Assembly (NCBI RefSeq): GCF_015645095.1
Contig: NZ_JADOTW010000018.1
Coordinates: 25,921-89,920 of the forward strand
Source: Halomonas sp. 328
Lineage (GTDB): Bacteria; Pseudomonadota; Gammaproteobacteria; Pseudomonadales; Halomonadaceae
Length of the DNA: 64,000 nt
Direction: 5' to 3'
How positions within the stretch are numbered: the first letter of the stretch is position 1; each line of letters starts with the position of its first letter. This document shows positions 17,389 through 26,137 of this stretch, one piece after another. A program made the position numbers and the translations under genes. Under the pieces are notes generated by a model. It was given only the letters and a program-made list of their open reading frames with translations. It was not told the origin of the DNA and did no database searches.

Positions 17389-17709
17389 ATGCGTTACCTC
17401 CCCCCTGGCCTGGGCCGCGGACTGGTCGCCTCCCTGGCCCTGCTGGCCGCCGCCGCCACCCATGCCGATGACCTGCAGATCGAGGTGATGGCCGGTGGCT
17501 GCGCCAACTGCCATGGCACCGATGGCCGCCTGTCGGGGGCCGTGCCTCCTCTGGCCGGGCGCGACCAGGCGCTGCTGGAGAGCCGCCTGCTCGCCTTCAA
17601 GCACGAGGAGGTACCCGGCACCACCATCATGGACCGTATCGCCAAGGGCTTCAGCGACGAAGAGCTCGCCGCCCTGGCCGAGCACTACGCGACCCTGGCC
17701 AACGACTGA
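17389..17709 (+). CDS. fccA: Small c-type cytochrome, FccA-like electron acceptor
   Basis: The 106-residue exported cytochrome c has a signal peptide (1-26, ending THA) and one haem site, CANCH (C38, C41, H42). GTTIMDRIAKGFSDEELAALAEHYA is the usual class I C-terminal region with a candidate Met ligand. Start 17389 follows a GAGGAG site; the longer open frame covers the intergenic region. It is followed 12 nt later by the FccB-type flavoprotein, so it is very likely the cytochrome subunit that takes electrons from sulfide oxidation. The FccA role is inferred from this pairing; the protein is single-haem rather than di-haem. Confidence 0.85.
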   Translation: MRYLPPGLGRGLVASLALLAAAATHADDLQIEVMAGGCANCHGTDGRLSGAVPPLAGRDQALLESRLLAFKHEEVPGTTIMDRIAKGFSDEELAALAEHYATLAND

Positions 17710-17721
17710 GGAGTGCCCAAG

Positions 17722-19035
17722 ATGACCCAACCCACTCGTCCGACACTCGATCGTCGCCAGCTGCTCCAGGGCCTGGGCGCCGCGGCCTCCCTCCCCCTGC
17801 TGGGCGGCCTGGCCGCTCCGGCCTTCGCCAATGGTGGCGACGGCCGGGTGGTGGTGATCGGCGGCGGCTTCGGTGGTGCCACCGCCGCCAAGTACCTGAA
17901 GCGCGGCAACCCGGCCCTCCAGGTGACCCTGGTGGAACCCCAGTCGACCTTCTACACCTGCCCCTTCAGCAACCTCTTCCTGGGCGGGCTGCGGGAGATG
18001 GAATCGATCGCCCACGGCTACGACGAGCTCCGCGACCGCTACGGCGTCGAGGTGGTGCATGCCCGGGCCGAGGACATCGATCCGGTGGCCCACAAGGTCA
18101 GCCTGACGGGAGGGCGCGAGCTGGCCTACGACCGCCTGGTGCTGTCGCCGGGGATCGATATTCGCTGGAACGCCCTGGAGGGCTACGATGAGGCCGCCGC
18201 CGACCTGGCGCCCCACGCCTGGAAGGCCGGCCCCCAGACCCGCCTGCTCAAGGAGCAGCTGGAGGGCATGGAGGATGGCGGTACCTTCGTCATGGTGGCT
18301 CCCGCCAACCCGTTCCGCTGCCCGCCGGGACCCTACGAGCGGGCCAGCATGGTGGCGCACTATTTTTCGCAACATAAGCCCAACGCCAAGGTGCTGATCC
18401 TCGACGCCAAGGACAACTTCTCCAAGCAGGGGCTGTTCACCGCCGGCTGGGAGCGCCTCTATGGCGATCGCATCGAGTGGGTGGGGCTTTCCGGCGACGG
18501 CCGGGTAACCCGTGTCGATGCCGCCAATCGCGAGGTGGAGACCGAGTTCGGTACCCGCCACCAGGCCGATGTGCTCAACGTGATTCCGCCCCAGAAGGCG
18601 GGCTGGATCGCCGACCGGGCCGGAGTCACCGACGACAGCGGCTGGGTACCGGTGCAGCCGGCGACCTTCGAGTCGACCCGGGTACCGGATATCCATGTGG
18701 TGGGCGACGCCACCATCGCCGCCCCCATGCCCAAGTCGGGGTTCTGTGCCAACGCCCAGGCCAAGGTGGCCGCCGCGGCCATCGTCGCCGCCCTGGCCGG
18801 CCGCTCAGCCCCGGAACCCTACTGGACCAACACCTGCTACAGCCTGGTCGGCCCCGAGTACGGCATCTCCGTGGCCGGCGTCTACCGCCTGGCGGACGGT
18901 CAGATCGCTTCCGTGGAGGGGGCCGGCGGCCTCAGTCCCATGGAGGCCAGCGACGAGGTGCGGCGCATGGAGGCTCAGTATGCGGTGGGCTGGTATAACG
19001 CCATCTGTCAGGATACCTGGGGCACCGAAGCCTGA
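17722..19035 (+). CDS. fccB: FccB-type flavocytochrome c sulfide dehydrogenase flavoprotein
   Basis: The 437-residue Tat-exported flavoprotein carries RRQLLQGLGAAASLPLLGG as signal. It has an FAD-binding Rossmann motif at 41-60 (GRVVVIGGGFGGATAAKYLK). C80 in FYTCPFSN and C372 in TNTCYSLVGPEYG sit in the conserved FCSD regions, with further Cys at 200 and 342. The family oxidises sulfide to sulfur or polysulfide in the periplasm and passes electrons to cytochrome c. Start 17722 has GAGGAG eight nt upstream; an in-frame GTG three codons earlier is less likely. It sits between the cytochrome and a sulfur-compound permease. Confidence 0.92.
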   Translation: MTQPTRPTLDRRQLLQGLGAAASLPLLGGLAAPAFANGGDGRVVVIGGGFGGATAAKYLKRGNPALQVTLVEPQSTFYTCPFSNLFLGGLREMESIAHGYDELRDRYGVEVVHARAEDIDPVAHKVSLTGGRELAYDRLVLSPGIDIRWNALEGYDEAAADLAPHAWKAGPQTRLLKEQLEGMEDGGTFVMVAPANPFRCPPGPYERASMVAHYFSQHKPNAKVLILDAKDNFSKQGLFTAGWERLYGDRIEWVGLSGDGRVTRVDAANREVETEFGTRHQADVLNVIPPQKAGWIADRAGVTDDSGWVPVQPATFESTRVPDIHVVGDATIAAPMPKSGFCANAQAKVAAAAIVAALAGRSAPEPYWTNTCYSLVGPEYGISVAGVYRLADGQIASVEGAGGLSPMEASDEVRRMEAQYAVGWYNAICQDTWGTEA

Positions 19036-19154
19036 TCACCACTCAACTCGGCCACGCCTTAGCGTTATCATGGGGCCACCTTCGGGTGGCCCCAGTCGTG
19101 CCCATCGAATCCCGAGATTTCCCCGACGCTTGCCATCAAGGGAGAGGCAGCCCC

Positions 19155-20201
19155 ATGACCCATACCGCCCTCGTCGCCTGGTCCGGCCTGGCCATCGGCC
19201 TGCTGTTCGGCGCCACCGGCCAGCGCACCGGCTTCTGCCTGTTCCGCGGCCTGCAACGCCAGTGGCTGGATGGTGACGGTCGCAAGCTGCGCGCCTTCGC
19301 CCTGGCCATGGCGGTGGCCCTGCTCGGCAGCCAGGGACTGGCGAGCCTGGGGTGGGTCTCCCTGGGCGCCTCCCTCTACCCCACCGCCAGCCTCTCCTGG
19401 CTGCTGGTGCCCCTGGGCGGCGTCCTGTTCGGCTATGGCATGGCCCTGGCCAACGGCTGCGGTGCCCGCTCCCTGGTGCTGCTGGGCAGCGGCAACCTGC
19501 GCAGCTTCGTGGTGCTGATCTGCCTGGGCGTGGCCGCCTACATGACGATGTCCGGCGTGCTGGCACCGCTTCGCCTCTGGCTGGAGGGACTGACCGCCCT
19601 GCCCCTGCCGGCCCGCGACCTGCCCGCCCTGCTGGCCGGGTTCGGCCTGACACCGGGCCTGGCCCGCGGGCTGCCCAGTCTGCTGCTGGGCGGCAGCCTG
19701 CTGGCGTATGCGCTGAGTCACGGCCCGCTGCGAGCGGCCCCCCGGGAGTGGCTCGGCGGCCTGATCATCGGCGCCCTGATCCCCGCGGCCTGGTATGCCA
19801 CCGGGGTGCTGGGCCAGGATGACTTCGAGCCGGTGCGGCTCGCCTCCCTGACCTTTATCGCCCCCATCGGCGACGCCCTCCAGTACCTGATGCTCGCCAC
19901 CGGCACCGCCCTGGGCTTCTCGGTGACCCTGGTGCTCGGCGTGCTGCTGGGCGCCCTGGCCGCCGCCCTGCTGACCCGCACCTTCGTCTGGCAGGGCTTC
20001 CCCACGCCCCAGCGCATGCTGCGCAGCATGGCCGGCGGCACCCTGATGGGCATCGGCGGGGTACTGGCCCTGGGCTGCTCCATCGGCCAGGGCCTGACCG
20101 GCTTCTCCACCCTGGCCCTGACCAGCTTCGTGGCCATCGCCGGTATCCTGGCGGGTACCCGCCTGGGAGTCAGTGGCCCCCTGGCGCTGTCCAAGGTTTG
20201 A
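19155..20201 (+). CDS. YeeE/YedE (TsuA-type) sulfur-compound permease
   Basis: The 348-residue inner-membrane protein has about nine to ten helices and two YeeE/YedE repeats. The repeats carry conserved Cys motifs: GQRTGFCLFRG (about residue 25), ANGCGARSLVLLGSGNLRS (about 102) and ALGCSIGQGLTGFSTLA (about 305). In Spirochaeta TsuA such Cys residues pass thiosulfate through the membrane. Start 19155 is preceded by GGGAGAGG. It lies between fccB and soxYZ in the same direction, which points to uptake or exchange of thiosulfate or a related sulfane-sulfur compound (inference). Confidence 0.85.
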   Translation: MTHTALVAWSGLAIGLLFGATGQRTGFCLFRGLQRQWLDGDGRKLRAFALAMAVALLGSQGLASLGWVSLGASLYPTASLSWLLVPLGGVLFGYGMALANGCGARSLVLLGSGNLRSFVVLICLGVAAYMTMSGVLAPLRLWLEGLTALPLPARDLPALLAGFGLTPGLARGLPSLLLGGSLLAYALSHGPLRAAPREWLGGLIIGALIPAAWYATGVLGQDDFEPVRLASLTFIAPIGDALQYLMLATGTALGFSVTLVLGVLLGALAAALLTRTFVWQGFPTPQRMLRSMAGGTLMGIGGVLALGCSIGQGLTGFSTLALTSFVAIAGILAGTRLGVSGPLALSKV

Positions 20202-20219
20202 TCGATCGAGGAGATCCCG

Positions 20220-21005
20220 ATGTCCTACCCCAGCCCCCTGACCACCCGCCTGGCCCTGGCCGGCGCGCTGCTCTTCACCGCCCCGCCGCTGCTGGCCAGC
20301 GACGCCTGGCAGCGCCTGGAACCGGCCCGAGCCCTGGTGGGCGACGCCGTGCCCGAGGGCGATGGCCTGGTGCTGGAGCTGCCCCATGTCTCCGAGGATG
20401 GTTCGGCGGTGCCCCTGACGGTGCGCTTCGAGCCGGTCCTGGAGGACGATGCCATCGCCAGCATTCACCTCTTCGCCACCGGTAACCCCTATCCGGAGGT
20501 CGCCGGCTTCCACTTCACCGAGCAGGCCGCCAGGCCGGAGGTCTCCACCCGGGTGCGCCTCAACGAGAGCCAGCGAGTGGTGGCGGTGGCGGTGAGTCGC
20601 GAGGGGCGGGTCTGGACCAGCGAGCGGGAGGTCCGGGTCACCGTCAGCGGCTGCCTGATCCGCGGCGACGAAGAGACGCCCGAGGCGCTGGCCAACCCCC
20701 GGGTCAGCCTGCCCGACTTCCGCGCCGGGGAGCCCGGCGAGGTACGCACCCTGATCACCCACCCCATGGAGACCGGCCTGCGCGAGGGGCCGGATGGCGA
20801 GGTGCTACCGCGCTATATCATCGAGACCTTCCGGGTCAGCCTGGACGGCGAGACCGCCTTCGAGGCCGAGCTGCACCCCTCGGTCTCCGCCAACCCCTAC
20901 CTGCGTTTCTACCTGACGCCGCAGGCCGAGGGCGAGGCACTGTTCGAGTGGCAGGATGACAGCGGCGAGCGGGCCGAATACCGCGCCGAACTGACCCTCT
21001 CCTGA
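20220..21005 (+). CDS. SoxY-SoxZ fusion sulfur-carrier protein, atypical Cys arm
   Basis: The 261-residue protein has a signal peptide (1-27, ALLFTAPPLLAS). A SoxY-like domain (about 28-150) is fused to a SoxZ-like domain (about 165-261: GEVRTLITHPMETG, YIIETFRVSLDG, NPYLRFYLTP). SoxYZ carries sulfur intermediates covalently on a Cys in a terminal Gly-Gly-Cys-Gly-Gly arm of SoxY. Here the only candidate is C145 in VRVTVSGCLIRGD, internal and without the glycine arm. GAGGAGATCCCG precedes the ATG. It is 18 nt after the permease gene and ends the sulfur cluster. It converges with the next gene, one nt away. Confidence 0.86.
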   Translation: MSYPSPLTTRLALAGALLFTAPPLLASDAWQRLEPARALVGDAVPEGDGLVLELPHVSEDGSAVPLTVRFEPVLEDDAIASIHLFATGNPYPEVAGFHFTEQAARPEVSTRVRLNESQRVVAVAVSREGRVWTSEREVRVTVSGCLIRGDEETPEALANPRVSLPDFRAGEPGEVRTLITHPMETGLREGPDGEVLPRYIIETFRVSLDGETAFEAELHPSVSANPYLRFYLTPQAEGEALFEWQDDSGERAEYRAELTLS

Positions 21006-21006
21006 G

Positions 21007-21630
21007 TCACGGCGCCCCGGCGGCGGGACCCCACAACGCCTCGAGCCGGGGCAGGTCTTCGGGGCGATCCAGGTCCCAGACCGTTGCCGGCTCCGCCCAG
21101 CACCAGCCCAGCCCGGTCAAGGCCGTGCGGGTGGCGGTCATCACCGTATCGCCACCCCAGGCGATATCGCGAAACAGCGCCGGCGCCCGCCGCCACAGGC
21201 CGATCAGCCCATAGCCGCCATCCTCGGCGGGCAGCAGGACGGCGTCCCGCTCGGCCAGGGCCTCCCAGCAGGCCACCAACAGCGCCGACGTGATCACCGG
21301 GCAGTCACACCCCATCAGCAGGCGCGGGGCCGGCCGTGACGGCACGGCGAAGGCCGCCGCCATGCGCGCGCCCAGGTCCCCCTCCGGCTGGGGCCTGAGC
21401 TCGATATCGAAGGCCCGCCGGCACTCGCCGAAGAAGGGGTGCCGGTGATCCAGGGCCGTCCATAGCCGCACCGGACCGAGGCCCAGTTGGGCCGAGGCCT
21501 CGCAGGCCTGGGTCAGGGCCCGCCACACCAGGCGCCGATGCAGGGCCGCCGCTCCCTCGGCCCCCAGGGCCGGAATCAGCCGGGTCTTGGCCTGGCCCGG
21601 GAGCGGCGCCTTGGCAAACAGCTGGATCAT
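21007..21630 (-). CDS. DUF2064 (TIGR04282) glycosyltransferase-fold protein
   Basis: The 207-residue cytoplasmic protein starts MIQLFAKAPLPGQAKTRLIP, the standard motif of the TIGR04282 family. It also has LMGCDCPVITSALL and LLPAEDGGYGLIGL, which resemble nucleotidyl-/glycosyl-transferase A folds with metal-binding acidic residues. Members are often near arsenosugar or other secondary metabolism genes, but none is seen here. Start 21630 is chosen because the conserved motif begins there; 22 upstream codons lack a ribosome site. It is convergent with soxYZ. The physiological reaction is unknown. Confidence 0.82.
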   Translation of the reverse strand: MIQLFAKAPLPGQAKTRLIPALGAEGAAALHRRLVWRALTQACEASAQLGLGPVRLWTALDHRHPFFGECRRAFDIELRPQPEGDLGARMAAAFAVPSRPAPRLLMGCDCPVITSALLVACWEALAERDAVLLPAEDGGYGLIGLWRRAPALFRDIAWGGDTVMTATRTALTGLGWCWAEPATVWDLDRPEDLPRLEALWGPAAGAP

Positions 21631-21680
21631 GGCAACTCCCGGCTGTGAGGGGGGGATGGGACGCCCGACAGCCCCGACAA

Positions 21681-21713
21681 CGACGACGCCCACCACAGGG
21701 GTGGGCGTCGTCG
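21681..21713. terminator. Hairpin after the UspA gene
   Basis: A 13-bp perfect stem (CGACGACGCCCAC / GTGGGCGTCGTCG) with a 7-nt loop lies 18 nt after the stop of the leftward UspA gene. No T-run follows, so it may be a weak terminator or processing signal at the end of the TRAP operon. Confidence 0.5.
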
Positions 21714-21730
21714 GTTCTCGCGGCGGCGCC

Positions 21731-22159
21731 TCAGCGCACGATCATCACCGAGACCTTGCTGTGATGCACCACATGTTCCGCGTTGGGGCCCAGCACGTAG
21801 TCGACGAACTTGCGCTTGTTATGGGAGGCCATGACGATCAGGTCCACCTCGAGCTGCTTGGCGGCCTTGATGATCGCCTCCCAGGGCGAGCCCTCGACGA
21901 TGGCCCGGTGCACCTCGATATCCTCGGGCACCTGGTCGTGGATGAACTGCTTCTGGGCCTCCCCCAGGGACTTGTGCGCCTTCTCGGTGAAGTCCTTGGG
22001 GAAGTAGGCCCCCACCATGGGCATGCGGAAATCGGGCATCACCGTCACCACATGCAGGGAGGCACCGAAGCTGCGACACAGGGTCAGCGCCGTGGGCAGG
22101 GCCTTCTTCCAGGAGGCCTCTTCATTGAGGTCCACCGGCAGCAGGATCTTCTTGTACAT
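21731..22159 (-). CDS. Universal stress protein, TeaD-like
   Basis: The 142-residue UspA-fold protein starts MYKKILLPVDLNEEASWKKAL and has VDLIVMASHNKRKFVDYVLGPNA, which includes the C-terminal Gly-rich nucleotide-binding region; it ends HSKVSVMIVR. It lies 13 nt after the TAXI TRAP permease gene. In Halomonas elongata, TeaD, a UspA protein that binds ATP, is encoded at the end of the teaABC TRAP operon and tunes its activity. A similar regulatory role here is an inference from position. The gene is normal in length and has GGGAGTGACCC before the start. Confidence 0.88.
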   Translation of the reverse strand: MYKKILLPVDLNEEASWKKALPTALTLCRSFGASLHVVTVMPDFRMPMVGAYFPKDFTEKAHKSLGEAQKQFIHDQVPEDIEVHRAIVEGSPWEAIIKAAKQLEVDLIVMASHNKRKFVDYVLGPNAEHVVHHSKVSVMIVR

Positions 22160-22172
22160 GGGTCACTCCCCC

Positions 22173-24779
22173 TTAACTGGCCGCCGGAGCGGCCGTGGTG
22201 TCACGGCGGCGGCGCTGCATGACGACGATCAGGCCGAACACCAGGAAGGCCGGAATCCACATCAGCTCCTTGGGCCAGCGGTCCACCGGCGCCATCACCG
22301 TGAGGATCTGCTGGTCGAAGAACATCGCCTCGAAGCCGATCTGCTCCGCCTGGCTGCCGAAGGCCACGTTATCCACGAAGGTGGATCCATCCTCCTCGCT
22401 GCGCAGGGTCAGGCCCAGGGCCTCCATGCGCTCCTCGCCGGTTTCGCCCCCGGGCACCGGCACCAGCATGTAGCGGGTGAACTGGTCGCCGAAATCATCC
22501 TCGTCGAGGATCTCCACCCGCAGGTTGCTGCCGCTTTCCACCATGCCCAGCGCCTGCTCGAACTGCGCCGGGGGCACCGACTGGTAGGGATCGTGGATGC
22601 GATCCATCCAGAAACCGGGACGGAACAGGGTAAAGGCCACCAGCAGCAGCAGCAGGGACTCGTACCAGCGATTGCGCGCGATCATGAAGCCCTGGGTCCC
22701 GGCGGCGAAGATCAACATGGCGATGGTCGCCACGATGAATATCAGGATGCCCTGCCAGAGCCCCACCTCGATCAGCAGCAGATCGGTGTTGAAGATGAAC
22801 AGGAAGGGCAACGCCGCGGTGCGCAGGCTGTAATAGAAGGCCTGGAAGCCGGTGCGGATCGGGTCGCCCCCGGAGACCGCCGCGGCGGCGAAGGAGGCCA
22901 GGCCCACCGGCGGCGTCACGTCCGCCATGATGCCGAAGTAGAAGACGAAGAGGTGCACGGCGATCAGCGGCACGATCAGGCCGTTCTGCTGCCCCAGCAG
23001 CACGATCACCGGGGCCATCAGCGACGACACCACGATGTAGTTGGCGGTGGTGGGCAGGCCCATGCCGAGGATCAGGCTGAGCACCGCGGTGAGCAGCAGG
23101 ATCAGCATCAGGTTGCCCATGGAGAGCACCTCCACCACGTCCGCCAGCACCAGGCCGACGCCGGTCTGGGAAACGGCGCCGACGATGATGCCGGCGGTGG
23201 CGGTGGCGATGCCGATGCCGATCATGTTGCGGGCCCCACTGACCAGGCCATCCCACAGGTCGAGGAAGCCCTCCTTGATGTCCTCGGCCAGGCGGCTGCG
23301 GCCGCGGAAAATGGCCGTGAGGGGGCGCTGGGTGATCATGATGGCGATCATGAAGACGGTGGCCCAGAAGGCCGAGAGCCCGGGTGACAGGCGCTCCACC
23401 ATCAGGCACCAGACCAGCACGATCACCGGCAGGATAAAGTGCAGCCCCACCATCACCGTGGGCTTGGTACGGGGCAGCTTGACCACCTTGGAGCTGGGGT
23501 CATCCAGCTCCAGCTCCGGGTAGTTGGCGCCCACCTTGAGCAGGGCCACATAGACCACCGCCAGGGCCACCGCCACCACCCAGGGCGTGGCGTCGCCCAG
23601 TGCCGGCTTGAGCCAGCCCAGGCCGTAGTAGACGCCGAAGGAGAGCGCCATCAGCGCCAGCAGGCCGGTGAGAAAACCGATCACCTTGTTGAGGAAGGGA
23701 CGCGCCGGGTTGCTGCTGGGCAACCCCGTCATGTTGGCCTTGAGGGCTTCCAGGTGAACGATATAGATCAAGGCGATATAGGAGATCAGCGCCGGCAGGA
23801 AGGCGTGCTTGATCACCTCCACGTAGGAGATGCCCACGTACTCCACCATCAGAAAGGCCGCGGCCCCCATGACGGGCGGCATGATCTGCCCATTGACCGA
23901 GGAGGAGACCTCCACCGCCCCGGCCTTGTTGGCGGGGAAACCGACCCGTTTCATCATCGGAATGGTGAAGGTGCCGGTGGTCACGGTATTGGCGATGGAG
24001 GAGCCGGAGATCAACCCGGTCATCCCCGAGGCCACCACCGCCGCCTTGGCGGGGCCGCCCTTGTAGTGACCGAGCAGCGAGAAGGCCACCTTGATGAAGT
24101 AGTTGCCGGCCCCGGCCTTGTCGAGCAGGGCGCCGAACAGCACGAAGAGGAAAACGAAGCTGGTGGAGACCCCCAGGGCGATACCGAAGACCCCTTGGGT
24201 CGTCAGCCACTGGTGGTTGATCAGGCCATTGAGGCTCACCCCCCGGTGGGCGAGGATGCCCGGCATATGGGGCCCGAACAGCGAATAGACGATAAAGACC
24301 GCGGCCACGATCATCAACGGTGGCCCCAGGGCCCGGCGCGTCGCCTCCAGCAGCAGCAGGATGCCCACCACCCCGACCACCACGTCCTGGGTCAGGGGCG
24401 AGCCGGGACGCTCGGAGAGCTGTGCATAGAAGAGGAACATGTAGGCGCCGCAGAAGGCGGCCACCCCGGCGAACAGCCAGTCCTGGAGGGGAATGCGCTC
24501 CCGGGGCGAGCGCTTCAGCGCCGGGTAGGCCATGAAGGCCAGGAAGAGCGCGAAGGCCAAGTGGATGGAGCGCGCCTCGGTGGCGTTGAAGACCCCGAAC
24601 CGGAAGAGAAAGGGCAAGGGCGAGGCGATCCACAGCTGGAACAGCGACCAGGCCGCGGCGATGCCCACCAACAGCTTGCCGGGGGCCCCCAGCGGCTTGC
24701 GTGCCCCGGAGTCGGTGGAGGCCACCATCTCCTCGAGATCGACTTCCGAGCCCTGCGGTCTCTGCTTGTCGTTTGTCAT
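22173..24779 (-). CDS. TRAP transporter fused permease (DctQM) with C-terminal DUF3394 domain
   Basis: The 868-residue inner-membrane protein fuses the small and large TRAP permease subunits (many helices over about 30-690). TRAP large-subunit motifs are GLISGSSIANTVTTGTFTIPMMKRVG and LGMGLPTTANYIVV. A periplasmic/soluble DUF3394-like tail (about 700-850) with a PDZ-like stretch (TFVDNVAFGSQAEQIGFE) follows, then a final helix (WIPAFLVFGLIVVMQ). It works with the TAXI binding protein encoded upstream to import a substrate by sodium symport. Start 24779 has AGGAACC upstream; the upstream open frame is unlikely. The substrate is unknown; C4-dicarboxylates, glutamate or osmolytes are possible. 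Confidence 0.92.
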   Translation of the reverse strand: MTNDKQRPQGSEVDLEEMVASTDSGARKPLGAPGKLLVGIAAAWSLFQLWIASPLPFLFRFGVFNATEARSIHLAFALFLAFMAYPALKRSPRERIPLQDWLFAGVAAFCGAYMFLFYAQLSERPGSPLTQDVVVGVVGILLLLEATRRALGPPLMIVAAVFIVYSLFGPHMPGILAHRGVSLNGLINHQWLTTQGVFGIALGVSTSFVFLFVLFGALLDKAGAGNYFIKVAFSLLGHYKGGPAKAAVVASGMTGLISGSSIANTVTTGTFTIPMMKRVGFPANKAGAVEVSSSVNGQIMPPVMGAAAFLMVEYVGISYVEVIKHAFLPALISYIALIYIVHLEALKANMTGLPSSNPARPFLNKVIGFLTGLLALMALSFGVYYGLGWLKPALGDATPWVVAVALAVVYVALLKVGANYPELELDDPSSKVVKLPRTKPTVMVGLHFILPVIVLVWCLMVERLSPGLSAFWATVFMIAIMITQRPLTAIFRGRSRLAEDIKEGFLDLWDGLVSGARNMIGIGIATATAGIIVGAVSQTGVGLVLADVVEVLSMGNLMLILLLTAVLSLILGMGLPTTANYIVVSSLMAPVIVLLGQQNGLIVPLIAVHLFVFYFGIMADVTPPVGLASFAAAAVSGGDPIRTGFQAFYYSLRTAALPFLFIFNTDLLLIEVGLWQGILIFIVATIAMLIFAAGTQGFMIARNRWYESLLLLLVAFTLFRPGFWMDRIHDPYQSVPPAQFEQALGMVESGSNLRVEILDEDDFGDQFTRYMLVPVPGGETGEERMEALGLTLRSEEDGSTFVDNVAFGSQAEQIGFEAMFFDQQILTVMAPVDRWPKELMWIPAFLVFGLIVVMQRRRRDTTAAPAAS

Positions 24780-24875
24780 AAGCGGTTCCTGCCTGTGTGA
24801 TCCAGCCACCGAGTCAAGGGTCCTGCCATGGTGTCTTGCCTTTCCCCTGGAGAAGAATGGGTAGTAAAAACCCGA

Positions 24876-24929
24876 ATGCGCGACTCCCGGGAGGAAGCCG
24901 CGCATCCAGTAGTGGAAGGGAAACCTTCC
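24876..24929. promoter_or_regulatory. Two hairpins between TAXI binding protein and permease
   Basis: Inverted arms ATGCGCG / CGCGCAT (24876-24905) enclose CTCCCGGGAG, and GGAAGG / CCTTCC (24914-24929) form a second small hairpin. They lie 18-70 nt after the binding-protein stop. Such structures often stabilise the binding-protein mRNA or lower permease expression. This is inferred from position only. Confidence 0.4.
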
Positions 24930-24946
24930 CCGTTATCGGGCCGGGA

Positions 24947-25927
24947 TCACTCGATCCAGCCACGCTCACGATAGTAGCGGGCGGCCCCGTCGTGCAGCGG
25001 CGCAGTGAGACCGTCGGAGATCATGCTCTCCTCGTCCAGGTTCTCGAAGGCCGGGTGCAGGCGCTTGAAGCGATCGAAGTTCTCGAATACCGCCTTGACG
25101 GTCTCGTAGACGACCTCTTCGTCGACGCCCTCGTGGGTCACGAAGGTGGCGGCGACCCCGAAGGTCTCGACGTCCTCGTCATTGCCGCGGTACATGCCGC
25201 CGGGAATCAGCGCGCGGGTGTAGTAGGGATACGCTTCGACCAGGGCATCGATCTCCTCGCCGGTCACCGGCACCAGGCGCGCATCCACGGTGGTGGTGGC
25301 CTCCTGGATGGAGCCGTTGGGGTGGCCCACCACATAGACCATGGCATCGATGTTGTTGTCGGAGAGGGCCGCGGCCTGCTCGGCGGCATCCAGCTCGGAG
25401 GCCAGGGAGAAGACGCCGGTATCCCAGCCCATGGCATCCATCACCACGTTCATGGTGTTGCGTTGGCCAGAGCCCGGGTTACCGATATTGACCCGCTTGC
25501 CGGGGAAGTCGGAGATATGCGAGATGCCGGAGTCGGCCCGGGCCACCACCGTCAGCGGCTCGCCATGCATGGTGAAGACGGCACGCATCTCCTCCCAGGC
25601 ACCGTCGTTCTCGAAGTTGGCCTCGCCATGATAGGCACGGTACTGGACATCGGACTGCACGACGCCCATGTCCAGCTCGCCGCTCTTCATGCCGTTGACG
25701 TTGGCCACCGAGCCGCCGGTGGAAGGCGCGTTACAGCGGATGTTGTGCTCGTCGCTGCCCCGATTGACCATCCGGCACACCGACTGGCCCACCACATAAT
25801 AGACGCCGGTCTGGCCGCCGGTACCGATGGTGATAAAGCGATCCTGGGCCACCGCCGGAGCGGAAAAGGCCGCGGCGCCCAGCAGGGCACCGGAGACGGC
25901 GGCGGCAGAGAAGACATGACGTTTCAT
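24947..25927 (-). CDS. TAXI-family TRAP solute-binding protein
   Basis: The 326-residue periplasmic binding protein has a signal peptide (1-27, ending AVAQD). The TAXI features are FITIGTGGQTGVYYVVG, the N-terminal fold motif, then CNAPSTGGSVANVNGM and KRVNIGNPGSGQRNTMNVVMDAMGW. It captures the solute for the fused permease gene 167 nt downstream. TAXI systems are known for glutamate and related substrates, but residues here do not allow a firm assignment. AAGAGGTGTCTAG lies before ATG 25927. It is the first gene of a three-gene operon with the permease and UspA. Confidence 0.92.
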   Translation of the reverse strand: MKRHVFSAAAVSGALLGAAAFSAPAVAQDRFITIGTGGQTGVYYVVGQSVCRMVNRGSDEHNIRCNAPSTGGSVANVNGMKSGELDMGVVQSDVQYRAYHGEANFENDGAWEEMRAVFTMHGEPLTVVARADSGISHISDFPGKRVNIGNPGSGQRNTMNVVMDAMGWDTGVFSLASELDAAEQAAALSDNNIDAMVYVVGHPNGSIQEATTTVDARLVPVTGEEIDALVEAYPYYTRALIPGGMYRGNDEDVETFGVAATFVTHEGVDEEVVYETVKAVFENFDRFKRLHPAFENLDEESMISDGLTAPLHDGAARYYRERGWIE

Positions 25928-26137
25928 CTAGACACCTCTTGGCATGGTTGGTCCCCCAGGCGCCTCGCGGCGAATCCCCGCCACGGCGGACACCCATACT
26001 CGGGGTTCAGCATGAAGATAGTTCACCCACGGCGACGACGCAGCCCCGAGGCATCGCCTCGATTCAACGACGCCCCCTGATCGAGGGCATCACGCCGGCC
26101 ACAAGCACTCTTTACTAAAGCCTAATTTTACACTGAG

